A stretch of DNA of 64,000 nucleotides, from assembly GCF_954871325.1 (NCBI RefSeq), contig NC_088779.1, forward strand, positions 18,850,846 through 18,914,845, written 5' to 3'. The notes below the pieces were generated by a model. That model did no database searches and was not told the origin of the DNA. It was given only the letters and a program-made list of their open reading frames with translations. Positions 37,732-49,700 of the stretch are shown one piece after another. Source of the DNA: Gordionus sp. m RMFG-2023. Taxonomy: Eukaryota > Nematomorpha > Gordioida > Chordodea > Parachordodidae. Position numbers and translations under genes: made by a program. Numbering within the stretch: the first letter of the stretch is position 1; each line of letters begins with the position of its first letter.

Positions 37732-38215
37732 CCGGGGAAAGGCATGACAGATGCAATTCTTGTGGAGAGACAAAAACAAGAGAAATATCTTGCAATGGAA
37801 GGAATAAAACGGTATTATGCATTTGTTGATTTGGAGAAGGCATGATAGGGTGCCGGGTGCCACGCGAGGTTACTAGTTAGGCCTTGAGAAAACCAGATTG
37901 GAAGAATAGTTGGTTATGGTAGTGATGGCAATGTATGTGGGAGCACAAACTGTGACGCGGACGGATGATGGAGATAGTGAAAGCTTATCTATGAGTCCAG
38001 TAATGGATGTGATGGCTAGAGAGATCCGTGAAACACTTCCATGGGAGCTATTATATGCAGATGACTTTGTATTAATTCCAAACAGTGAAGAAGAATTGAG
38101 GAGGGATAAAATTAGTAAAGTAAAAGTCTCTCTGAAGTTAAAGGGGAAAGTTTACGTAAGCAATGTGAGAATTTGTTTAGTTTATGGCGCCTGAACATTA
38201 GCAATGAAGGGGCCC
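37732..38215 (+). pseudogene. LINE reverse transcriptase remnant
   Basis: Starting at 37732, PGKGMTDAIL then QEKYLA and YYAFVDLEKA match the first reverse transcriptase blocks of a LINE with the usual TTDAI and FVDLEKAFDRVPR motifs; two stops follow. In another frame from 37910, AMYVGAQTVTRTDDGDSE leads directly to SPVMDVMAREI and LPWELLYADDFVLI, so the HQGSALSP block is partly deleted while the YADD catalytic box at about 38054-38065 is kept. A further deletion joins this to KVYVSNVRICLVYGA, the block after the palm. This LINE group differs from the RTE-like copy at 20163 (YADD versus FADD). It is dead. Confidence 0.82.
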
Positions 38216-38234
38216 ACAAAGCCAAAGAACAAAG

Positions 38235-39096
38235 ATGAGGGACATTAAAACAGTTATGAAGCTGAAATTGTGGTTAAAGAAGGGTAAATTTATTAGTGTT
38301 AACAAAAGAGAAAATTGTATATCTAAATTGTACCGGAGAATAATTTTTGGAACATTTTTTAAAAATGGGGTAATACTGAAAATCTTTCGAGTTACGTTTC
38401 AGGAATTACAAAAAATGATTATGGATACGAAAATATGTCAAAATGTGCCTAAAATTTTAGACAATAAAAATATGGTAAATAATCAAGAAATAGGAAAAAT
38501 TCATAATTCGGAACTAGATATTGTATTAAAAACTGATAGTGATGACACACATTTAGAGATAGAAAATAAAATAAGGAAGGAAGAAATTAGAATATAGTGA
38601 GCGAAATGTAAAGAACGAAGAAATCGGGTTTTTGGAAAATAAAGTTCAAGATAATGTTATATTTAGAAAATTTTATAAATAATATTTTGGAAATTACGGG
38701 AAATATCAAAATAATGGATGAAAAAATTTGTCAGGGTTTGCCTGAAATTATAAATATTAAATGTGACGATATATATATTAAATATGAAAGAAATAGATGA
38801 AATTCTTGATTTGGAAGTCGATAATATTTCAGAAACTAATGACGAAGATCTTAAGTCGCAAATGGACAATAAAATAACTGAAGAGAAATCTGATAGTAAT
38901 ATAATATGTGATAAAATTTATAATCAAATATGGATAGGGGAAAATTTCCTGTATCACTAAAATTCCCGGCGAAATTTGTAAGAAAAAAAAGGAAGAACAA
39001 AAATGTAAAGAAACATGAAATAAGCCAAAGTACATGTGGAAGAAATGTAAACTTTAAAAGAGACTTGAATAACAACGGAAAATTAAATCCTGATTA
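38235..39096 (+). other. Unidentified decayed coding-like region
   Basis: Directly after the LINE remnant come open stretches at 38235-38597 and, after interruptions, 38763-38960 and about 38930-39096, all on the plus strand and in Lys/Ile/Asn-rich composition. The phrases KICQNVPKILDNK and KICQGLPEIINIK recur about 300 bases apart, which suggests either an internally repeated protein or a duplicated fragment. The end reads PAKFVRKKRKNKNVKKHE. I do not recognise a family; it may be the tail of a mobile element rather than a host gene. Confidence 0.35.
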
Positions 39097-39099
39097 AAT

Positions 39100-40711
39100 T
39101 GGAAAGAATTTCAATGTCACTTTTCTATATCGTTTTGATATCGTATGTGTTCTACCGTGGTAATTTTATTGGGAAATTAAAGTATTAAAGAGATATATAG
39201 AAAGTTTTGAATATAATGAATTTTAAATTAAAATGTCTAAAAATAAATTATTAAAAATATGAGGGTCAATGTGCAAATTAAAATGGTTGGAAAAGTTATT
39301 AATGAGGGAATGCTACTATTGATTTTATTCTTTGTGAATATTCTCGTAAAAACAAGGTTCGATTGAAATTAACGGGATGGAATCACATGGGATGTGGAGT
39401 AGGCAAATTGTTTAAATCATGAGATAAAGTTAATATTAAAGATTTTTGAAGTTGAATGAAAGTATTTTTTTTTCATGGTTATTATGAAAATGTAAGTGAA
39501 TCTCATTTTAAACTGCTTAAAATTTATTCGGTTGAAATTAATAAGTGGATCTCATACTAAATTCCAATGAAAAGATTTGAAAAAATCCTATTTGCAGTTC
39601 AATTGGATCTTCTAGTTTTCTTTTAAGCAATACAATTAGAGGCTCTTTATTATCGTTTAATATTGGACACAATGAATTGGAGGCATTTTTATTGATGCCC
39701 GTTGAAAAATAATTTTTGATTCAAATAGAACTCGGATATATATTTATTTGCCCTAAAGTTGTAAGTTAATGCGAGATTCATTATCTTAAAAATTGTATAA
39801 TATTCGCTTAATAATTCACTATTTAGATTCTATTTGGGAAACTATAAATGCAATATGATTGATTTTATGTTATACAATAAGGATTATACTCGGCGCGGCT
39901 CAACGGGATGTATGTAGATTTTATAGTGCAATAAGTAATAATTTTATATTGGCGTGTAATATATATATTATATCAGTAATTGCGATAAATATATATTTAT
40001 ATGTTCAGTTTGTATTATTTTATATGTGCGCTGAAAATAAAATATGGGATTCTTTCATATGAGTCTTTTTTAAGTAAAAATATGATAATTGTAATATTGT
40101 GTTTAACCATCGTTTGAAACATTTTCGCCCAAAAATATAAGAAATAGAAAAAACATATATATGAACTAGCCATAAGGGGTCCCAGACGAATGCAGGGTAA
40201 GACCGCAAATGAAAGTATAGGGCTAAGCCCTTATAAAAATAAGGTAGCTAGAAAACACTTGCCCACAAGGCCGTAGCATTGCCAGTCCACCTCTGCAGAT
40301 TAAGATTGTTAGCAAAATCATATTATTTAAATCTTGAATGCAATAGATTTTGACATGCTAATGAAAACATTTACTGTAAGAAATTAAATTTAATATTATA
40401 AAAATATTAATTAATAAAATGTAGAACACATTTGCATAAATATTTAGAATTTGGAAAATATTTATTGCTGTTCGTTTTAAATGGGAATTTGTTTTATGAT
40501 GTTTCAATTGAAAACAAATAAAATAAAATAAATGTTGCTTGATATTTTATTTCTTCATAATATTAGTGTTTTTAAACCATTTTTAAGAAAAAGCAAATGT
40601 TGTTTATAATTGACATAAATTTTATTAATATTATTTACGACATTAAATATGAGCGATAGTCATATTTCACGTTATGATTTTTTATGAGTTTTACTAAATG
40701 TGTCTATAATT
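39100..40711. other. Upstream region of VAC14
   Basis: AT-rich DNA without a supported gene. A GC-richer patch at about 40170-40310 (includes TTGCCCACAAGGCCGTAGC) is unexplained. The VAC14 promoter presumably lies in the last few hundred bases but no recognisable element could be singled out. Confidence 0.45.
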
Positions 40712-43700
40712 ATGGAAAATACCAAAATCAATGTAAACAACTTAAACAATAATTTTGAAACCAACGAGGGGAATGATATAGTATGCCCGATATCCAGTAG
40801 TTGCCTTCGAAACATAAGTGATAAAGTATATGAAAAAAGAAAATCAGGGGCGTTAGAGATTCAAAAGTCATTATTTAATGCTCAATATTTTATGAAAATG
40901 ATCGGCAGTTTTATATATATATTTTTTTTATATTTATAGATTGGTCAAAAACTTAGTTATAATAAATGATAAAAGGGTAATAAATAATGTGATTCAAACT
41001 TTAAACAATGATTTTATCATGTCCCATAATGTTAATGCAAGAAAAGGAGGTTGTATAAGCTTAGCTGCAACTGCTATTGGATTAGAAAAAGTATATAGAA
41101 TATTCTTTTTTTTTAAAATAATGGGTTTTTTGTAATCAGTAATATATATATGAATAAGATGTGCTCAATATAAATTGATATAATATAGTTATGATAATTC
41201 AAATCTTTAAAAGTTAATAATATTTGATAATTAATATTTTAGTGATAACTTATGATATATGATTAATATTATAAATATTTTTATTTATATTTGTCAAATG
41301 GATTTAAAATGCCATATTCAATATAACTATTAAATATAGCTTGGTTTAATTTATCAAATATTTTATAAATTAATTAAATATTTTCTTTATATGTTACTTA
41401 AATTGTGAGAATATTTTGCTTGGTTAGTTTCAAGATTAGCAAAAAAGGCCACCATATAATGGACTATGATAAATCATTTTTCAAGATTTTACCACTTTTC
41501 TCTAAAAAATTATTTATGAACAGTTTGTTACTGGTTATGTTTCAAGTCTAGTTAATCCTGTGGTGTCATGTTTTTATGATTCTGATAATGGTGTCAGATA
41601 TTATGCATGTGAGGCACTCTACAACATTGTTAAAGTTTGCAGATCAGCTATACTTGTCTCTCACGAAAACACTCTAAAGGAAGTCTTCATTGGTTTGAGT
41701 AAGGTAAATATATTTCCTCTCATTTGTGTTAGTAATTAGATTCTTTAAATTTTTTACTAATATACAGATCTATGAATACTGTAAAAAATATAAAATTTAG
41801 TGAATTATTAATGAATCATTTTATATTTCATTGATAATTGATAACAATTTATTGAAATGCAAAAGGTTAAAATATTAAAAATGAATCATTATTAAATTGG
41901 AATTTTTTGTAATCAATCTTATTAATTCAAATCATTAAACATGTAGATCTACTAGAAGATGTAATACATTATATAATCTTTAATATACTTTTAGATAAAC
42001 AAAAAATATATAATTAGAATAGATTTTCATATTTTTTTTAAGCTAGCTTGTGATACAGATTTAAATGTGCAGAATGGGTCACAGCCTCTAGATCGACTAT
42101 TGAAAGATATTATAATTGAAAATCAACAAACAAACACTTCTAAATATAGTTCTTCTAATGCCGTTAATAAAAATATCAAGAATAATGATGAATTAATAAA
42201 AAATTTGATTGATATGCTAAAGGATATGATTTACACTAAAAATTCATTTGGTCGGCAATTCGTAGTTTCCTGGGTAATATATTTTGCTCCCTGATTATTA
42301 TATTAGTATTTTCTCCACTTATGGGATATCATGTAATTATCACAGATGTAAAAAAAACTGAAAAAATAATGTATTTTAAAACAACTATATTCCTTGTTAT
42401 TTTTGTGGAAAGAGCTTCTTTTTTAATCTCTAGATAATTAAAATACTATAAAGAACTATATTTTATTATAGTAGAAGGGTAAGACACGATTTATTACCTT
42501 AACAAAAATGTATATATTTATTTATTATTTTTATGATAATAAAAATTGATATTTTGCTCATTTTTTTAAATAAAAGTTATCCCTTCTAAACGATATTACT
42601 CAAGATCAGAATAAGCTCCTAACTTTGAACTTGCCAAAACTATTAGATGGACTTTTATTGATTTTAGATGACGAAAATTTACAAGTCAAAAAATCGTAAA
42701 TTAGTAAAATTATGGAAAAAAAATATTACCCAAAAACAGCCGTTGGAATGGGGGTGGGGGGTTAGTCTATATTAGGCTAAAATTTCTTTAAACTGAGATG
42801 ATATCATATAATGATATTTATGAATTAAGTAATGTACATTATATATTATATTATGATAATATATAAATTTGTTGCAAATAACTAATTTTTATCAGAGATT
42901 CCAAATGGCAAAATTTTTAGGCCCAGTCCAGTGGGGGTTTAGTTCCCATTCAAATTTTGGCTTGGCCTGGCCCAATTTTTAACTATTCACAAGTTAGATC
43001 AGCCTTGAAAATTTTTTTTAGATGCATGACCTAAACCTATTTTGTTGTACACCAAAATAAGCAATTATTTATTACCTTGGAGAATGTTAAATAAAATCAC
43101 TATACTTATGAATTATCATTTCTATGAAATATCAGAATTCATCAGTTATATATATAAAAAATGTTTTTCTGGGCCCATTCATTTTTGGCTGGGCATTGCA
43201 GATCTCTGATTCTTATAATATTTGCTCTTAATTGCACAAAGTGAATCTAAAATTCTTGTAACAGATTATTGTAAAATTTATTTATTATTAAAAAGTTGCC
43301 AAAATTTGTTGCAACAGTTTCTTAATGAGATATCTACTTCATCAGAATCCAACAATACCATGACATCCTCTTTGTTAAACCAAATGGATGCTCCTACGTT
43401 AATCAACATCTTGATCATTCATTGCAAATCAAACAGTTATTTTTTAATATAAATTTTGATTTTATTATTATTTATAAAATCATTCTAACATCATATTTTT
43501 TAGATGAATTTACTCAAGAAATCGCATTGAGCTGGATTAAAACTTTTGTCATAAAATTGTCCTCCGACTCAAACCTCAATCAAAATTTATTACCATTTTT
43601 CCCATCAATTTTAGCTGCAACACTGCCTTGTTTGCGAAAAACTGACGACCTTAATAATAATAACATTAATAATGCCAAGAAAAAATATCCCTTTTTTAAA

Positions 43701-46700
43701 AAAATTGACTAAAATTTTATTAATATTTTTATTTTATAAATGGTTGGACATATTTTTTGAGCTGCATATTTTTCCATTTTTGGTGAATACACTACTTTTT
43801 AAAGCTTCACAATAAATATTGTTGCCTGTGAACAGGTATGTGTCCGTTTACAAGATAAAAAATACACATTATAACTTATCTCGTTTTGACTGGCATATAG
43901 GTATGTTCAAATTAGATAATATATTCCAAATTTCTTTTATATCATTTATGATAATTTTTTGAATGTTAAATGTTGTCTATTTTTTGAAGAATGACATTGA
44001 AAATTAGATTATAATCTTATCTCTAGGAATTGTTAATGGTCTTTATAGTTTTATAAAAATAAATAAAAATCTTTTATACATCTTAATTAATCACTTTATA
44101 AATAACAAGCTATAAGTTAGAGTTGTAATATAAATATTTTAAAATGTTTTTTTAATTAAATTGCATTCTGGATATTTTATCTAATCTTGATATTTAATCC
44201 AGAATTTTATGGTTCTTACGCGTATATAATTTTCTAAATTATTTTTTTTGAACAAAAAAATAAATATTTTATTCACAAAATTAATGGCATCGATATAATA
44301 TTAGATACGTCCGGTTTTAATTTAGTTTAATAACAATTTAATGTGATTTCATCCTTAACTAAAATGTCGAAATATTATACGAATATGTCTGAGACTGCTG
44401 AAGTAATAAACAAAACTCTTTTAAATCTCATAATCACCTGGGGTCACAATCACAGCATCAACAATAAAATCGATAAATTAACTAATATCTCTGATGGAAA
44501 AATTATCGATACCCTGGATACCGGAGCCAAATTAGCTGAAGTTGACTTGAATAAAATAGAAGGTTAAATAATTACTATGCATTTCATAATTTAAATTGCA
44601 ACGAATATTAAACTTTTAATAAAAAAATAAAAGTCCTCACCTATTTTTAAATTCGCCCATATTAAGAATATTTTTTAGCATAGGGAATATAATATCTCGA
44701 AAGTTGGGAATATAATATAATATTTTGACTTGTTTAAGCGATTAATTCGGCTACAGGAAATTTTAAATTGAATAATATTTTGTTACTTAAGATATTAAAA
44801 TTATTTAGATGATGTATTTGTTTGATTTTTGTAAAAAGTGTCCTAAATTGATTGATAGAATGTATCAAAATTAAAGTTGCAGATATATCTTAATAAACAA
44901 TATTTTATTGATTGATAATTTACAGATTATAAAATTTAATTAGGTGGAGATAAAAATTCAACAACTATGACCAATGACAACACAACTAAGAAAATCAAGT
45001 TAATTCCATATTTTTTTGAGAATATTTAATAAAATAGAGTGTATATTTAAATCTTTTTTATTTTTAAATTACCTTCATTTAATTCAAAAATTTGTATGTT
45101 ATGTAATTTATGCAAATGCTCAATATGAATGTTTAATATAGATTATTATAAAATTTAAGAAATAAATTATGTAAGTTAAAGCTTCAGATTGGAAATTTTT
45201 TTTTATTTCCATTTTTTGTGAATATAAAATAGAAACTCAATTTTTTTTGTTTCTTGATTTCCCCCAGGGTAGTTAAACGGCTCGATTTTTAAAAACTGCT
45301 AACCCACCAGAAATATTATGTAAGCCTTGAGTTTTCATTAATAGATGCCCAAATCTTTCTGCCATCTATGAGCAAATTTTCCAGGTTTGCATAATATTTT
45401 TAGCCAAAGTATTGGTTAACCGTTTTTAAAAATCTAGCTGTTTAACAACAATACCCAGCCCTAAATCATAGTTCAGTCCGTATAGGTATAAAACATGGTT
45501 TATTAAATTTAAGTTCTGATTTTGGTTTATTATGCAATACAATCATGTTTAAATTTGAAGTTTATATTGACTTTTATAATAATTTAAATCGATTATTATT
45601 ATTTATAAAACGTTTTCTTAATTTATCTTTATTTTGGCTAATTTATCTTAGAAAATTGGTTAAGAGCAATAGTTTGGATATAAGAAATTTAATAATGATT
45701 TTAATGTCACACATCCAACACTCCTCAGAGCAAACAAGGCTTTCTGTTCTTAATTGGGTATCCCACCTGTTTACTAATATGCCCGAAAAGGTTTGTGTTT
45801 ATATTCTATTATTTAATTTAAAGTTTATAACTTATTTATATGATAGATGTATCCACACATAGGCGAAATTTTTCCAGTATTATTAAATACTTTGTTAGAT
45901 TCATCCGAAGAAGTATGATTTTATTTGTTAGTACTAAATATTTATTACAATTGTAAAAAGGTAGTTTTATTGGATATCAAAGTATTGTCACAAATATCCT
46001 CTTTGAGTCATTTTGACAACTTTATTACCAGTTTAGTGGAATTGTTTAAGACCAAGTTTTTCCAAAACAATTCATGTAGCAACATAATTAATCCAACTGT
46101 TAATAGTTTTTTTGATAACCGAAGTTCTTTTATCATCAGGTAAATTGAATAAAACTAGTATACTTCCAGGTTCTGGACCTGGTTAAGATTCAACAAAATT
46201 GTTTGTTGGACATTTTGCCAGCATGTACTTAACAAGGACCGATTTTTGGATAACCGTTAAAACCTGGTGTATTTTGGACTTGATACTCATTTTGGAAAAT
46301 AGGTCACTATTAAATTTGTGCATAAATTGCACAAAAACATAGTTAAAATTTCTGAATACAAATCTGGGGCCCAGTACATATAACAAACTCTTTCAAAATA
46401 AACGTTTCCCTAAACAACTTTTTTTACAAAAAAAATAACAAGGGTTTTTTTTAAAAAATTTTTATAAACACGAACGCGTTTGATTAGATGATTTGTCACA
46501 TATTCTTAATTGTCTGTACACTTCTAATAAATTGTTGCTGATTATTGAATTGTTCTATAGGTTTTATTAAAAATATGAGAAAATGGAATTTAAATATTCA
46601 AATCATTATTTTTTTTTAAACAAATTGACCAAAATAGAAAAAAATATCTAGGATTAAAATTAAAAACTAAAGCTTTCTTTATAGTAGGACTGTGCCGATC

Positions 46701-49700
46701 CACAAATTTTTTACCGATCCGATATTTATATTGTTTTTTATTTACCATCTATTTTTGTATCAATGTCATTAAAATTTCAATAATTTTTATTAAAAAAAAT
46801 CCATCTAACTTTCACGAATGATGTGTTTTTTTTTGTTCTCCAGGAGTTAATTATCTCATTTAAAATGCTTACAATGTTTATGGGGTGGTAGTATTGTTAA
46901 ACATCTGCATTTAACCGATTTTTAATGGACTAAATCAAGATTTTTATAAAATATTATTACCTAAGCCTCTAAATTTCGCTATTAGAAGTCCAAACTTTTC
47001 TGCTACCTTTGGGCAAAATCAATAAGCTTGGGTCAAAATCTTAAGTTAAACGTTTTTAAAAATTGGCTAAATCTAGCCGTTTAACAAGCTGAATGTGACT
47101 CGTTAGATGTTTTAAAATTATTTTCTTGTTGCAGACAATATAACAAAATATAGTGTAAATGTTAACTATTTTTTTAAACATTACTAAAATGGATTTTACT
47201 TCCTTTCATTTATACATTATTATGAAATTATTTATAAAATAAAAAAATTATATGATTATATAATCATAAAATAACCAAAAACAATAAAAAAAAGATATTG
47301 GATCGGATCGATGTTAAAATATATAGGCTCGATCCGATATTTTTTAAAAAAATACGGTACCAATCCGTATTAAATATCGGCACAGCCCTACTTTACAGTC
47401 GATGTTACTCAAGCTATATGTAATTTACCAAATGATCGCACAGGCATATAATTTAGCATTATTACTGTAAGCAACATAATGTCACGCTATTTTCGCGGTT
47501 ACCATAAAAGAGATCTAAATATTATGGAAATATAAAAAAAAATGTTACATACTTTTTTGACACAGTCATTCAAAATGAAAATAAATGCTAGATTTTAATT
47601 CACTTTAAATAAATAAATCAATTATTTAAAAACATAAAAATCGAATAATATAACGTTATTTCTTTATAGCAGAGACCAGCATGTCTTGACCCAAAACATG
47701 TTAAAAATTGGTATGATTTAATATCAAGGGAAGGCCTAAGAATTTTGAAAAATAAAAATCAGGGCCACAGGCTAAAAAAAATTGAAAATTTAGGTTGGAC
47801 TGATTTTCAAAAAATTAATTTAAATTATTTAATCAGTTGTAAATGAAGCGTTTACTATTTCATTTACTGCAAATTAATTTTATTTGAAACCATTCGCAAA
47901 AATTATTCAAAATAACGAAATTTTAAAAATTTTGGGCTATACCGAAAAATAAAAATATGGACGGGGTAAAATGATAAAATCCCCGGGTTTAAAATTGATA
48001 AAATAATTCAAATCTGGACTGCATAAAATTGGTGATCTCTCTGGCATATAATAACGATTGGATGAATAATTAGAGTTTAGACCCCAATATTAAAGTATAA
48101 ATCTATCTAAATAAAAATTAACTCAAAACATAATTTTATTTAGTCTAAAATTTGGTTAGATGGTCATATTTATCCATACATTTTAGAGCTAACTCAATTG
48201 TGATGAAATGATAAGGGATGGATTCTCATTTGAAAAAAAATATATTTATAATTATAAAGATTTTAATATAAATTGTGCAAAATGTAAAATCGAATTCATA
48301 ATTAATATTTAAAAATAAATAAAGCTGGGAGATTTTAATTTTCAAAGGATTTATTAAATTTTTTAAGTTTTTATCAAGAAGGTAGATTTAGATGTTGAAT
48401 ATAGTAATATAACTTTTAAACGTCATATATATATATTATATATATATAAATTCCTTATATGATTTGATAAAAAATCTTATTAGATCTTTGATACTTAGGC
48501 CTCACTTATAGTAAGTACAATAATATGGCATCGCTCTTGATCGCGATGTGTAATACAAGATCAAGTAAAAATCATTCAGTTGCACTGTCATTTTGCGATA
48601 ATCATCGCATCACTTAAAACCATCATGCTTGTGCTTACTATAATGAGGCCTTAGTCGATAGACCTATAAAAAAATTAAAATTTACAATTTTTTCTTCTTA
48701 GAGACAACATCTAAAAAAAATGATGAGTGTTTTGTTAATTTGTATCATTATTTTTTTTACAATTTGCAAAAATTAAATTTTTCAAAAAAGTTATGAATAT
48801 GAGAAAATAATAAAACACGACACTTAATTAATACACATTTTTCTAAAACTTTTAATATTCATTGTCCATGACTTTGTTAGAAATTTAAACAAATAATGGT
48901 TTAGACGGAATACCAAAAATAGAATATTCATTTATATATTTTTTAGTAATTTTGAATAATTCCAATTGAATCTAATTCAATCTATTTGTAGTCTTAATGA
49001 TGTTAAGTCTTTTTTTAATTAAGAGGAGAAGAGGACTTTAAATATTGAATCAATATTTTAAGCCCATATAATACAGTTTTGCCTTTGAGCTTGAGTTACA
49101 TTTGGATTATCAGGTTTATCCTATTTTATTAAAAATATTTGCCTACTATGATTTTAAAAGTATTTATGAAAAAAATGAATTTTAGAAAATTATGTCTATA
49201 TCTTGATCCCTACGATATATACACAAATTTCGCCAAAAATTTATCACAACAATCTGAGAGTATAAATAAAATAACGAATGGGGATATCAATTTGGCTAAT
49301 GGGAATATTAACAATAAACAAGATAGTTATAATGAAGAAAAAAGTATTAATATTAATAATAAGTTTTATTCTAAATTTATTGGAATTTAGAAAAAATAAT
49401 TATAATGTAATTTAGGCTTGCTAAAATTGTCAGGTTTAAATAGAAAATATTGTTTATAGTTTATTTAATTATATAGTTATTTTATCTGGCATAATAGCTT
49501 TTATAATTAAAAAAAATTAAATATAAGGTTATTATAGTAATAAAAATTATATTTTATCCAGTAAAAAAATTTAAATTTACATCAAAAATGGTTGACTTAT
49601 TGAACTCGATATTACTAACGACTCCCGAGTTATATACTTTGAGAAATGAATTGAAACGCTTATCGAATCAAGTAAAAATTTATACTATTCTTGTTATTAT

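Noticed and set aside
38663-39075. Minus-strand open frames at 38.7-39.1 kb.
   Set aside because: Phe/Leu/Ser-rich antisense of the Lys/Glu-rich plus-strand stretch; no motif.
43685-43712. Reading VAC14 exon 7 straight on to the stop at 43710 as a truncated protein.
   Set aside because: Eleven further exons downstream remain conserved and in phase, and an AT-AC intron restores the frame exactly, so a premature end is less likely.
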